Shown here in pieces: positions 23,973-32,389 of a stretch of 64,000 bases of DNA. The stretch comes from Streptomyces sp. NBC_01485 (lineage in GTDB: Bacteria > Actinomycetota > Actinomycetes > Streptomycetales > Streptomycetaceae). The first letter of the stretch is position 1. The number at the start of each line of letters is the position of its first letter. The position numbers and the translations under genes were made by a program. The notes beneath the pieces are model-generated. The model was not told the origin of the DNA, made no database searches, and was given only the letters and a program-made list of their open reading frames with translations. The stretch spans positions 6,200,001-6,264,000 of the forward strand of contig NZ_CP109435.1 of the NCBI RefSeq assembly GCF_036227125.1. Reading direction: 5' to 3'.

Positions 23973-25052
23973 ATGGCCGACACCCCCCTTGACCTCACGC
24001 TGGACGCCGCGATCCTCACCGCGCGGCTCGTCGACTTCCCCTCCGAGAGCGGCACCGAGAAGCCCCTCGCGGACGCGATCGAGACCGCCCTGCGCGCGCT
24101 GCCCCACCTGACGGTGGACCGCCTCGGCAACAACGTGATCGCCCGCACGAACCTGGGCCGCGCCGAGCGCGTGGTCCTCGCCGGGCACATCGACACGGTC
24201 CCGATCGCCGACAACGTCCCCTCGCGGCTGGACGAGGACGGGGTCCTGTGGGGCTGCGGCACCTGCGACATGAAGGCGGGCGTCGCGGTCCAACTGCGCA
24301 TCGCGGCGACGGTCCCGGCCCCCAACCGCGACCTGACCTTCGTCTTCTACGACAACGAGGAGGTCGCCGCCGACCTCAACGGCCTCAAGCACGTGGCCGA
24401 GGCCCGTCCGGAGTGGCTGGCCGGCGACTTCGCGGTGCTCCTCGAACCCTCCGACGGCCAGGTGGAGGGCGGCTGCCAGGGCACCCTGCGGGTGCTGCTG
24501 AAGACGAAGGGCGAGCGGTCCCACTCGGCTCGCAGTTGGCTGGGCTCCAACGCGATCCACACCGCGGCCCCGATCCTCGCCGCCCTCGACGCGTACCAGC
24601 CGCGCTACCCGGTCATCGACGGCCTGGAGTACCGCGAGGGCCTCAACGCGGTCGGCATCACCAGCGGCGTGGCCGGCAACGTCATCCCCGACGAGTGCGT
24701 CGTCACCGTCAACTTCCGCTACGCGCCGGACCGCAGCGAGGAGGAGGCCGTCGCGCACGTCCGCGAGGTCTTCGCCGACTGCGGGGTGTCGGAGTTCGTG
24801 ATCGACGACCACAGCCCCGCCGCCCTCCCGGGCCTCTCGCACCCGGCCGCGGCGGCCTTCATCGAGGCGGTCGGCGGCACCCCGATGCCCAAGTACGGCT
24901 GGACGGACGTCAGCCGCTTCTCCTCCCTGGGCGTCCCCGCCGTCAACTACGGACCCGGCAACCCGCACTTGGCGCACAAGCGGGACGAACGCGTGGAGAC
25001 GGCCAAGATCCTGGCCGGCGAGGAACGCCTGCGGGCGTGGCTGACGGCATGA
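23973..25052 (+). CDS. dapE: Succinyl-diaminopimelate desuccinylase (M20 peptidase family)
   Basis: 359 residues from ATG 23973. Zinc metallohydrolase of the M20 family: AGHIDTVP (metal His/Asp), CGTCDMKAGVA (metal Asp), FYDNEEVA (catalytic Glu and metal Glu), then PSDGQVEGGCQGTLR and the closing GPGNPHLAHKRDE. It removes succinate from N-succinyl-LL-DAP in the lysine/DAP pathway. The TAnnnT box 7 nt upstream suggests a leaderless message. An earlier in-frame ATG at 23916 lies upstream of that box and is rejected. Confidence 0.94.
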   Translation: MADTPLDLTLDAAILTARLVDFPSESGTEKPLADAIETALRALPHLTVDRLGNNVIARTNLGRAERVVLAGHIDTVPIADNVPSRLDEDGVLWGCGTCDMKAGVAVQLRIAATVPAPNRDLTFVFYDNEEVAADLNGLKHVAEARPEWLAGDFAVLLEPSDGQVEGGCQGTLRVLLKTKGERSHSARSWLGSNAIHTAAPILAALDAYQPRYPVIDGLEYREGLNAVGITSGVAGNVIPDECVVTVNFRYAPDRSEEEAVAHVREVFADCGVSEFVIDDHSPAALPGLSHPAAAAFIEAVGGTPMPKYGWTDVSRFSSLGVPAVNYGPGNPHLAHKRDERVETAKILAGEERLRAWLTA

Positions 25053-25164
25053 ACGAACCGCGTTCGCGCTGACGGCGGTTCGTGGCGGACACGCCGACGT
25101 CCCCCGCCCGTAACCCGCGTGGATCTACGCTGAGACCGAACAACCGCAAATGGAGGGAGCTCAC

Positions 25165-25923
25165 ATGGCTACCGGCAACCCCGAGGGCAAGCAGCAGCCG
25201 CCGGAGGAACAGCGCCTGGGACCGGTCCTCCGCAGGCGAAGCCAGGTCACGGCGAGCACGACCGACCAGCGCCTGCTGGACGCGGGCGGCCCGTCGGACT
25301 GGGTCCACACCGACCCCTGGCGCGTGCTCCGCATCCAGTCGGAGTTCATCGAGGGCTTCGGCACCCTCGCCGAACTCCCCCCGGCGATCAGCGTGTTCGG
25401 CTCCGCCCGCACCAAGGTGGACTCCCCGGAGTACGAGGCGGGCGTACGGCTGGGCAGTGCCCTCGTCGACGCAGGCTGGGCCGTGATCACGGGCGGCGGC
25501 CCGGGCGCGATGGAGGCGGCCAACAAGGGCGCGTGCGAGGCGGGCGGCATCTCCGTCGGCCTCGGCATCGAGCTCCCCTTCGAGCAGGGTCTCAACCAGT
25601 ACGTCGACATCGGCCTGAACTTCCGCTACTTCTTCGTACGGAAGATGATGTTCGTCAAGTACGCGCAGGGCTTCGTGGTCCTGCCCGGCGGCCTCGGCAC
25701 CCTCGACGAACTCTTCGAGGCCCTCACCCTCGTCCAGACCCAGAAGGTCACCCGCTTCCCGATCGTCCTCTTCGGCACGGAGTACTGGGGCGGCCTGATC
25801 GACTGGCTCAAGAACACCCTGATCGCCCAGGGCAAGGCCGCCGAGAAGGACCTCCTCCTCTTCCACGTCACGGACGACGTGGAGGAGGCGGTGGCCCTGG
25901 TGTCCAAGGAGGCCGGCCGCTAG
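25165..25923 (+). CDS. LOG-family cytokinin riboside 5'-monophosphate phosphoribohydrolase-like protein (TIGR00730)
   Basis: 252 residues from ATG 25165 with GGAGGGAG upstream. Rossmann-like fold with SVFGSARTKVD, VITGGGPGAMEAANKGA and PGGLGTLDELFEALTLVQTQK, the last being the PGGxGTxxE motif with the catalytic glutamate. Members hydrolyse N6-substituted AMP to free bases, or AMP-type nucleotides; the older name lysine decarboxylase is misleading. It follows dapE in many streptomycetes. Confidence 0.93.
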   Translation: MATGNPEGKQQPPEEQRLGPVLRRRSQVTASTTDQRLLDAGGPSDWVHTDPWRVLRIQSEFIEGFGTLAELPPAISVFGSARTKVDSPEYEAGVRLGSALVDAGWAVITGGGPGAMEAANKGACEAGGISVGLGIELPFEQGLNQYVDIGLNFRYFFVRKMMFVKYAQGFVVLPGGLGTLDELFEALTLVQTQKVTRFPIVLFGTEYWGGLIDWLKNTLIAQGKAAEKDLLLFHVTDDVEEAVALVSKEAGR

Positions 25924-25963
25924 GCCGGCTTGACGCGCGCTTCGAACGCCGGTCGGTGCATTT

Positions 25964-26034
25964 CAGCCCGTCCGGCGTTTGAGGACGAGGCCCTTTCAGG
26001 GCCGAAGCGGGGGTCTGGGGGCGGCAGCCCCCAG
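25964..26034. repeat. Dispersed Streptomyces-type intergenic repeat with two hairpins
   Basis: CAGCCCGTCCGGCGTTTGAG, then a hairpin GGCCCT-TTC-AGGGCC (25989-26003) and a second CTGGGGG-CGGCAG-CCCCCAG (26015-26034). I recognise this from many Streptomyces intergenic regions. It lies between convergent genes and should terminate both. Confidence 0.8.
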
Positions 26035-26046
26035 CGACGGCGCGCG

Positions 26047-26907
26047 CTACGCCAGCCCGCGCCGGGCCACCGCCGGAGGCCGGTGCCCGGCGATCGACGC
26101 GACCATGTCCAGCACCTGCCGCGTCTCCGCCACCTCGTGCACCCGGTACACCTGGGCCCCCAGCCACGCCGACACGGCCGTGGTCGCCAGGGTCCCCACC
26201 ACCCGCTCCTTCACCGGCCGGTCCAGCGTCTCCCCGACGAAGTCCTTGTTGGACAGGGACACCAGCACCGGCCACCCCGTCTCCACCATCTCCCCGAGCC
26301 GCCGGGTCGCCTCCAGGCTGTGCCGGGTGTTCTTCCCGAAGTCGTGCCCCGGATCGATCATGATCGACTCCCTCGGCACCCCCAGCCCCGCCGCCCGCTC
26401 CGCCAGACCCACGGTCACCCGCAGAATGTCGGCCATGACGTCGTCGTACGTCACCCGGTGCGGACGCGTCCGCGGCTGCGCGCCCCCCGCGTGCGTGCAC
26501 ACCAGCCCCACCCCGTACCGCGCCGCGACCTCCGCCAGCCGCGGGTCCACGCCACCCCACGCGTCGTTCAGCAGATCCGCGCCCGCCTCGCAGACCGCCT
26601 CCCCGACCTCGGCCCGCCAGGTGTCCACGCTGATGACCACGTCCGGGAAGCGCCGCCGCACCTCGGCGACGAAACCGACGGTCCGCCGCGCCTCTTCCTC
26701 CGCCGTCACCTCTTCGCCGGGCCCGGCCTTGACCCCGCCGATGTCGATGATGGCGGCACCCTCCGACACCGCCTGCTCCACGCGCGCGAGGGCCGGCTCG
26801 TCACGGAAGGTCGCCCCCTGGTCGTAGAAGGAGTCCGGGGTCCGGTTCACGATGGCCATGATCACCGGCTCGTGCGTGCCGAATTCCCGCCTGCCCAGCC
26901 TGAGCAT
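26047..26907 (-). CDS. folP2: Dihydropteroate synthase homologue (FolP2-like)
   Basis: 286 residues from ATG 26907. TIM-barrel pterin-binding family: VIMAIVNRTPDSFYDQGATF, IIDIGGVKAGPG, ISVDTWRAEV, LLNDAWG, MIDPGHDFGKNT. Compared with true FolP (GILNVTPDSF), the first motif is altered, as in the second actinobacterial paralogue FolP2, which in mycobacteria lacks dihydropteroate synthase activity. No other folate genes are nearby. The paralogue assignment is inferred. Confidence 0.87.
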   Translation of the reverse strand: MLRLGRREFGTHEPVIMAIVNRTPDSFYDQGATFRDEPALARVEQAVSEGAAIIDIGGVKAGPGEEVTAEEEARRTVGFVAEVRRRFPDVVISVDTWRAEVGEAVCEAGADLLNDAWGGVDPRLAEVAARYGVGLVCTHAGGAQPRTRPHRVTYDDVMADILRVTVGLAERAAGLGVPRESIMIDPGHDFGKNTRHSLEATRRLGEMVETGWPVLVSLSNKDFVGETLDRPVKERVVGTLATTAVSAWLGAQVYRVHEVAETRQVLDMVASIAGHRPPAVARRGLA

Positions 26908-27029
26908 GCCCTGTGACCTCTCCTAGTACGTCCCGCACATCCACCGCCTGCGACCCTAACGGCCGGACCCGCATGGCACGATCGGACCCACACACATCCA
27001 CTCCGAGCACCGAGTGTGGGGACCCACCG

Positions 27030-27389
27030 ATGGTTATGTTCTTGTTCCTGGTCATCGCGCTCGCCGTCGTGGTCGCCGCGGTCACCCTCGCCGTGGTGGG
27101 CGGCGGCGAGGGCACCGGCCCGCTGCCTGAGGCCGCCCCCGAGAGGCTGCACGACCCGCTGCCCCCGGACCGCCCCGTCGACCGCTCCGACATCGACGAC
27201 CTCCGCTTCCCGCTGGCCGCCCGCGGCTACCGCATGGCGGACGTGGACGACGCCCTGAACCGCGTCGCCGCCGAACTCGCCGAGCGCGACGCCCGCATCG
27301 CCGACCTGGAGTCCGCCCTCGCCGGCGCGCTGACCCCGACGGGTTCCCAGGTCTCCTTCGAGAAGCCCGACCCGGAGGACCAGCAGTGA
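27030..27389 (+). CDS. Single-span membrane protein with DivIVA-like domain
   Basis: 119 residues from ATG 27030 (a second ATG at 27036 is possible). One hydrophobic helix (MFLFLVIALAVVVAAVTLAVV) is followed by a linker and a short DivIVA-type segment: DDLRFPLAARGYRMADVDDALNRVAAELAERDARIADLESAL, with the FP..RGY..DVDDAL signature and a heptad coiled coil. The start overlaps nothing, but its stop overlaps tagA as GTGA, so the two are coupled. Such proteins are thought to act at the cell pole or division site; here that is inference. Confidence 0.85.
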   Translation: MVMFLFLVIALAVVVAAVTLAVVGGGEGTGPLPEAAPERLHDPLPPDRPVDRSDIDDLRFPLAARGYRMADVDDALNRVAAELAERDARIADLESALAGALTPTGSQVSFEKPDPEDQQ

Positions 27390-27970
27390 GCGACGGCACG
27401 GCCATCGCGGGCGAGGACGGCGCGCTGCGCTGCCCCTGGGCGCTGTCCACGCCGGACTACGTGACGTACCACGACGAGGAGTGGGGCCGCCCGGTCCACG
27501 GCGACGACGCGCTGTTCGAACGCCTCAGCCTGGAGGCCTTCCAGTCCGGCCTGTCCTGGATCACGATCCTGCGCCGCCGCGCCACCTTCCGCACGGCCTT
27601 CGCCGACTTCAAGATCGCCTCGGTCGCCGTCTTCACCGACGAGGACCGCGAGCGCCTCCTCGCCGACCCGGGCATCATCCGCAACCGCGCCAAGGTCGAC
27701 GCCACCCTCGCCAACGCACGCGTCCTGGCCGACTGGCCCTCCGGCGACCTGGACACCCTGATCTGGTCCCACGCCCCCGACCCGACGACCCGCCCGACCC
27801 CCAAGACCCTGGCGGACGTCCCGGCGGTGACGGACGAGTCGACGGCCCTGTCGAAGGCCCTCAAGAAACGCGGCCTGCGCTTCGTGGGGCCGACGACGGC
27901 GTACGCGCTGATGCAGGCGTGCGGGCTGGTCAACGACCACTTGGAGACGTGCGCGAGCAGACTCACCTGA
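27386..27970 (+). CDS. tagA: DNA-3-methyladenine glycosylase I
   Basis: 194 residues from GTG 27386 (GTGA overlap). Base-excision repair enzyme that removes 3-methyladenine. Zinc ligands C16, H29, H185 and C189 are present (CPWALS, YHDEEWG, NDHLETC), and the conserved LSLEAFQSGLSWITILRRR and RFVGPTTAYALMQACG helix-hairpin region is intact. Full family length. Confidence 0.96.
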   Translation: MSDGTAIAGEDGALRCPWALSTPDYVTYHDEEWGRPVHGDDALFERLSLEAFQSGLSWITILRRRATFRTAFADFKIASVAVFTDEDRERLLADPGIIRNRAKVDATLANARVLADWPSGDLDTLIWSHAPDPTTRPTPKTLADVPAVTDESTALSKALKKRGLRFVGPTTAYALMQACGLVNDHLETCASRLT

Positions 27971-28036
27971 GGGACGCGGGGCCGTATCGATCTGCGGCTC
28001 CGCCGCGTGGGCGCGACCAGCCACAACGGACCCGCA
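27971..28036. repeat. Dispersed intergenic repeat, copy 2
   Basis: Same element as at 18211-18275, in the same orientation, starting GGGACGCGGGGCCGTATCGA and holding GCGGC-TCC-GCCGC. It begins just after the tagA stop and lies between convergent tagA and enoyl-CoA hydratase, so it probably also terminates transcription. Confidence 0.8.
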
Positions 28037-28050
28037 GTCCCCGATGGTGC

Positions 28051-28842
28051 TCAGCGGCCCGAATACTTCGGCTTCTCCTTGTTGACGAAGGCCCGCACGG
28101 CGATCCCGTGGTCCTCCGACGCCCCCGCCCGAGTCTGCAACTCGTCCTCCTTGTCCAACGTCTCGGAGAGCGAGTGCGAGAACCCGTAAGCGACGGCCTC
28201 CTTGATCGCCGCGTAAGCGACCGTCGGCCCGGAGGCCAGCGCCCGAGCCACCTTCTCGCCCTCGGCGCGCAGCGCGTCCGCGGGAACGACCCGGTTGGCG
28301 ATACCCAACTCGTACGCCTCCTGGGCCGTGATGCTGCGAGGGAAGAGCAGCAGGTCGGCGGCCCGCCCGGGACCGATCACCCGCGGCAGGGTCCACGAGA
28401 CACCGGAGTCGGCGGTGAGCGCGACCCCCGCGAACGACGTGTTGAAGGACGCCGTGTCGGCCACGACACGGAAATCCGCGGCCAGCGCGAACCCGAAGCC
28501 CGCTCCCGCCGCGACCCCGTTCACGGCGGCGACCACCGGCTTACGCGCCTCGGTCAGCGCCCGCACGATCGGGTTGTAGTGCTCCTTGACCGTGCTCATG
28601 ACCTTCGCCGAGCCCTCGAGCAGCAGTCCGATGTGCTCCTTGAGGTCCTGACCCACGCAGAACGCCCGCTCACCGGCGGCTGTCAGCAGCACGGCCCGTA
28701 CGGCGTCGTCGGTCGTCGCGGACTGGACCGCCTCCCGGAGGGCGACCTTGGCCGCGATGTTCAGCGCGTTCATCGCCTCGGGGCGGTTCAGCGTGATCGT
28801 CGCGAGCCCGTCGCTCACCTCGTAGAGCACGGTGTCAGCCAT
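28051..28842 (-). CDS. Enoyl-CoA hydratase/isomerase family protein
   Basis: 263 residues from ATG 28842 (GGAGGGG seven bases upstream). Crotonase fold: ITLNRPEAMNALN, the oxyanion-hole stretch FCVGQDLKEH, KPVVAAVNGVAAGAGFGFALAADFRV and the second catalytic region GVALTADSGVSWTLPRVIG. It has the DSG...TLPR of PaaG/PaaF-type hydratase-isomerases. Fatty-acid or phenylacetate degradation is likely. An inverted repeat lies 35 bp upstream. Confidence 0.93.
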   Translation of the reverse strand: MADTVLYEVSDGLATITLNRPEAMNALNIAAKVALREAVQSATTDDAVRAVLLTAAGERAFCVGQDLKEHIGLLLEGSAKVMSTVKEHYNPIVRALTEARKPVVAAVNGVAAGAGFGFALAADFRVVADTASFNTSFAGVALTADSGVSWTLPRVIGPGRAADLLLFPRSITAQEAYELGIANRVVPADALRAEGEKVARALASGPTVAYAAIKEAVAYGFSHSLSETLDKEDELQTRAGASEDHGIAVRAFVNKEKPKYSGR

Positions 28843-28871
28843 GGCGTATCCCCTCCGTGTCGCGGCTCGGG

Positions 28872-28890
28872 CGTACTACTGGTCAGTACG
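28872..28890. promoter_or_regulatory. Candidate TetR-type operator upstream of enoyl-CoA hydratase
   Basis: CGTACT-ACTGGTC-AGTACG (28872-28890), with a nested TACT-GGTC-AGTA at 28877-28888. It begins 30 bp upstream of the hydratase start. The TACT-N4-AGTA pattern recurs at 46854 and 54316. The rest of 28843-29220 is the divergent promoter region between the hydratase and the DUF3117 gene, with no other feature seen. Confidence 0.55.
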
Positions 28891-29220
28891 TCCGATGTAC
28901 GAGGACAGCATGGCGGAGATCGCCGTACCCGGACCACACCCGACGTGTGACCTGCGTCAAAGAATTCGGGAGGGTTTCCGGCGCGTGGAAGTCCGTGCGG
29001 GCGCGCAGTATCGCAGTCACATCGCCGAATTGAGTGGTTTTGCTCGCGCGCGTTGCGCAAGCGATGCCACCTGATGTTGGTCATCGGGTCCTGAGATGCG
29101 GGATAATGGCTGGGAAGCAATGTGTTCGATGCCGGTGTCGCGTGTCCCACGCTGGATCGCGGCTGCCCTCCATGGGCCGTCGGCTTTGGCGATGAGCTGG
29201 TTTCAGGAAGGGGAACGAGC

Positions 29221-29388
29221 ATGGCGGCCATGAAGCCGCGAACGGGTGATGGCCCGCTCGAGGTGACCAAGGAGGGGCGGGGCATCGTCATGCGCGTTCC
29301 GCTCGAAGGCGGAGGTCGACTCGTCGTCGAGCTGACCCCTGACGAGGCCGACGCACTCGGCGACGCCCTCAAGAAGGTCGTCGGCTGA
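29221..29388 (+). CDS. DUF3117 small protein
   Basis: 55 residues: MAAMKPRTGDGPLEVTKEGRG, then the strand IVMRVPLEGGGRLVVELTPDEA and helix DALGDALKKVV. It matches the short, very conserved actinobacterial DUF3117 family. Start ATG 29221 is preceded by AGGAAGGGGAACGAGC. A 5' extension to 29122 is rejected because the family begins at this ATG. Monocistronic, with its own strong terminator; function unknown. Confidence 0.93.
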   Translation: MAAMKPRTGDGPLEVTKEGRGIVMRVPLEGGGRLVVELTPDEADALGDALKKVVG

Positions 29389-29411
29389 CGCGCAAGCGAC
29401 CCTTACTCTTT

Positions 29412-29453
29412 CGATCGCTCCGGCACCCGCGAGGATGCCGGAGCGATCGTTTT
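29412..29453 (+). terminator. Intrinsic terminator of the DUF3117 gene
   Basis: Perfect 14-bp stem CGATCGCTCCGGCA / TGCCGGAGCGATCG (29412-29425, 29436-29449), 10-nt loop, then TTTT at 29450-29453. Confidence 0.92.
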
Positions 29454-29570
29454 GTCAGGGTTCCCGGGGTTTCCCGAGACCGCCTAGCTCGAAAGGCCCA
29501 AGGCCCGCCCGCAGGCTCAGGCCACACCAGTCGGGCCACATCAGCCAGGGCGCGGTCAGTCAGGGCGTAC

Positions 29571-30203
29571 TCAGCGCTTGACCGCGCACAACAGCCCGTC
29601 GCCCACCGGCAGCAGCGACGGCACCAGATCCTGGCTCTCGCGCACCGCCCGCAGCAGCTCCCGGATCCTTATGACCTCCGTGGGCTGCGGTCCGGAGTCG
29701 ACGGTGCGGCCGTTGGCGAAGACGCCCTCGAAGACGACCAGGCCGCCCGGGCGCAGCAGGCGCAACGATTCGGCGAGGTACTCCAGCAGTTCCAGGCGGT
29801 CGCCGTCGCAGAAGACGAGGTCGTAGCCGACGTCCGCGAGGCGGGGCAGGACGTCGAGCGCGCGGCCCGGGATGAACCGGGCCCGGTTGCTGGCGAAGCC
29901 GCAGGCGCGGAAGGCCTGCCGGGCGAACTGCTGGTGCTCCGGCTCGGGGTCGACGGTCGTCAGGACGCCGTCCGGGCGCATCCCGTACAGCAGGTGGATC
30001 CCGGAGACACCGGTCCCGGTACCGATCTCCGCGACGGCCTTCGCGTCCACGGTGGCGGCGAGCATCCGCAGCGCGGCGCCCGTGCTCGGCGACACCGAGC
30101 GCAGCCCTGCCTCGCGGGCCCGGTCACGGGCCCAGTGCAGCGCTTCGTCCTCGGCGGCATAGGCGTCGGCGAACGCCCAGCTTGCCTGCCGGTTGCCGGT
30201 AAT
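29571..30203 (-). CDS. O-methyltransferase (SAM-dependent), likely ATT start
   Basis: About 210 residues. Class I SAM methyltransferase: AVAEIGTGTGVSGIHLL (SAM motif I), TTVDPEPEH, YDLVFCDGDR, LRPGGLVVFEGV. It matches the gene divergent from sigE in mycobacteria (Rv1220c). AGGAG lies 6 nt before an ATT codon at 30203 (GGTC-ATT-ACC), and the family sequence begins there (ITGNRQASWAF). The nearest in-frame GTG is at 30323, running through the sigE promoter region and without an SD, so ATT initiation is the better reading. The 5' end is therefore uncertain. Confidence 0.82.
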   Translation of the reverse strand: MTGNRQASWAFADAYAAEDEALHWARDRAREAGLRSVSPSTGAALRMLAATVDAKAVAEIGTGTGVSGIHLLYGMRPDGVLTTVDPEPEHQQFARQAFRACGFASNRARFIPGRALDVLPRLADVGYDLVFCDGDRLELLEYLAESLRLLRPGGLVVFEGVFANGRTVDSGPQPTEVIRIRELLRAVRESQDLVPSLLPVGDGLLCAVKR

Positions 30204-30431
30204 GACCCTCTCCTGTCCCCGTGGTTGCCTCGCGTGACTGTATCCGTTGCCGTCGGGAACCCGCAGATGGGACCGCGCGTTTGAAGGGGTGGGAACGACG
30301 ACGGGGGGACACAGTTGGATCACGACGAGGGACCGGGTGTCGAGCAAGTGCTGACGCAGCCGTATGAGCCGTGGCAGCACAGATCAATTTCTCGTAAAAC
30401 CGCTTATCCGGAGCTAACGGGCGAGGTGGCT

Positions 30432-31217
30432 ATGGTAGGGGCTCCACTGGACACCACCAGAGCCGACAGGGGAGGTGCGGCCGCGCCTGTGGATCGGGGA
30501 GGAGTGCTGCGGCGCTTTCTCGGGTCGGCGGGCAGGCCGAAATCCGTGAACGACACCGCTGCTGACCACCGCCACACCGTCGGCTTCACCGCCGGTCAGG
30601 CCCAGACCGCGACCTTCACCACCGACGCGGACGGGCAGGCGTGGACTCCGCCCACGTGGGAGGAGATCGTCAGCATGCACAGCGGCCGGGTCTACCGGCT
30701 CGCCTACCGTCTGACCGGCAACCAGCACGACGCCGAGGATCTCACCCAGGAGGTCTTCGTCCGCGTCTTCCGCTCCCTGTCGACGTACACGCCGGGCACC
30801 TTCGAGGGCTGGCTGCACCGCATCACGACCAACCTCTTCCTGGACATGGTCCGCCGCAAGCAGCGCATCCGTTTCGACGCGCTGGGCGACGACGCGGCCG
30901 AGCGGCTGCCCAGCAAGGAACCCACCCCGCAGCAGGCCTTCAACGACGCCCACTTCGACGCGGACGTCCAGCAGGCCCTGGACACCCTCGCGCCCGAGTT
31001 CCGCGCCGCCGTCGTCCTCTGCGACATCGAAGGCCTCTCCTACGAGGAGATCGCCGCGACCCTGGGCGTCAAGCTGGGCACGGTCCGCTCGCGCATCCAC
31101 CGCGGCCGTTCGCAACTGCGCAAGGCGCTCGCGCACCGCGCGCCCGAGGCACGCGCCGGGCGCCGTTCCTTCGTGGCCCGTGTTCCCGCTCTGGGAGGAG
31201 GGGGCGCGACCGCGTGA
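30432..31217 (+). CDS. sigE: ECF sigma factor, SigE type
   Basis: 261 residues from ATG 30432 (GAGG 5 nt upstream); earlier TTG/GTG starts exist and the 5' end is uncertain. Region 2 is VYRLAYRLTGNQHDAEDLTQEVFVRVFRSL with GTFEGWLHRITTNLFLDMVRRKQR, region 4 is AAVVLCDIEGLSYEEIAATLGVKLGTVRSRIHRGRSQLRKAL. These match mycobacterial SigE (Rv1221) almost motif for motif. Extracytoplasmic-stress sigma factor, controlled by the RseA-like anti-sigma factor, whose gene overlaps as GTGA. Confidence 0.94.
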   Translation: MVGAPLDTTRADRGGAAAPVDRGGVLRRFLGSAGRPKSVNDTAADHRHTVGFTAGQAQTATFTTDADGQAWTPPTWEEIVSMHSGRVYRLAYRLTGNQHDAEDLTQEVFVRVFRSLSTYTPGTFEGWLHRITTNLFLDMVRRKQRIRFDALGDDAAERLPSKEPTPQQAFNDAHFDADVQQALDTLAPEFRAAVVLCDIEGLSYEEIAATLGVKLGTVRSRIHRGRSQLRKALAHRAPEARAGRRSFVARVPALGGGGATA

Positions 31218-32236
31218 GTGGATCCCGGAACAACGCAGCCGAGCGGCTCCTAGCGGAGCAACACCTCGGAGACCGGCTCTCGGCCCTGGTGGACGGCGAG
31301 CTCGGGCACGACACCCGCGAGCGGGTACTGGCCCATGTGGCGACCTGTCCGAAGTGCAAGACGGAGGTCGACGCGCAGCGCCGGCTGAAGAACGTCTTCG
31401 CGGAAGTCGCCCCACCGGCCCCCTCCGAAAGCTTTCTGGCCCGCCTTCAGGGGCTTCCCGCAGGAGGTGACCCGGACGGCGGCGGCACGCCGCTGGGCGG
31501 GGGTGGCGGGGGCGGGTTCGCCGACGGCGTCTTCGGAGTTTTCGGAGTGAGAGGGGCGCGGCGGGACGAGCCGTTCGAGTTCGGCTACGTACCGGCCCGC
31601 GACCACCGCTCCGCCCTGGCACCGTCTCCGGGCCCGGCTTCGGGTTCGGACCGGGGCTTCCGTATCCATCCCGTCGGCCGTGGCGGCGACCGTCATGACG
31701 CCGACCGGTCGCGGAGCATGCGGTTCGCTTTCGTCGCCGCCGGCGCGGTGTCGCTGGCCGCGATCGCCCTGGGCGGCATGACCTCCGTCGCCCCGATCGA
31801 CACGACCGCGGACGGCCGTGGCGGCTCGGGCAACGGCAGCAACGTGACGCCGGCCCGCACCCCCGGCACGGGCTCCGCGGCGGCGTCGGAGAGCCAGCGT
31901 CGCCGTTCCGTGGGCCCCCTGTTCTCCCAGGGCGGCCGGCTCGGCGACACCTCGACGGCCCCGACCGAGGTCTCCGCACCGCTGCTGCCCGGCATGCCCT
32001 CCCCGGCCGACGGCCGGGTCGAACAGGCCCTGCACCGGCTCGCCGGCCCGATGATGGCCGGCGCCGCGGCGATGTCCCCGCTGATACGTCCGCTCGGCAT
32101 GACCCCGCCGATCGCCCTGACGGCCTGGACCACGCCACCCGAGATCACCGGTCTCGGTCTGCTCACCGCACCCGCCCCCGACACCACCTCCGCTCCCGCC
32201 CCCTCACCCTCCCCTTCCTCCCAGCGCACCCGCTGA
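31214..32236 (+). CDS. rseA: Anti-sigma factor RseA-like, zinc-finger and transmembrane
   Basis: 340 residues from GTG 31214 (GTGA overlap with sigE). The N-terminal zf-HC2 anti-sigma domain has the motif HVATCPKCK (HxxxCxxC) and is followed by a glycine-rich linker. A basic segment then a hydrophobic helix (RFAFVAAGAVSLAAIALGGM) puts the Pro/Ser/Thr-rich C-terminal about 150 residues outside. Orthologous by position to mycobacterial RseA (Rv1222), which is shorter; the extra exported domain is a Streptomyces addition. Regulated release of SigE is inferred. Confidence 0.9.
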   Translation: MSGSRNNAAERLLAEQHLGDRLSALVDGELGHDTRERVLAHVATCPKCKTEVDAQRRLKNVFAEVAPPAPSESFLARLQGLPAGGDPDGGGTPLGGGGGGGFADGVFGVFGVRGARRDEPFEFGYVPARDHRSALAPSPGPASGSDRGFRIHPVGRGGDRHDADRSRSMRFAFVAAGAVSLAAIALGGMTSVAPIDTTADGRGGSGNGSNVTPARTPGTGSAAASESQRRRSVGPLFSQGGRLGDTSTAPTEVSAPLLPGMPSPADGRVEQALHRLAGPMMAGAAAMSPLIRPLGMTPPIALTAWTTPPEITGLGLLTAPAPDTTSAPAPSPSPSSQRTR

Positions 32237-32389
32237 CCCAGGCCCTGCGCCACTCCGCCGTGAACCTGGTTGAATCCGGGGTGGACCGCGCCCTGCCAGG
32301 CAGCGGGGCGCGAAGGCGGAGTTCGCCGGGCCGGGGCTGGGGGCGCGCTCCCAGTCCGGTGCCCCGGCGGGGGCGAGGGTGGGGAGAGC

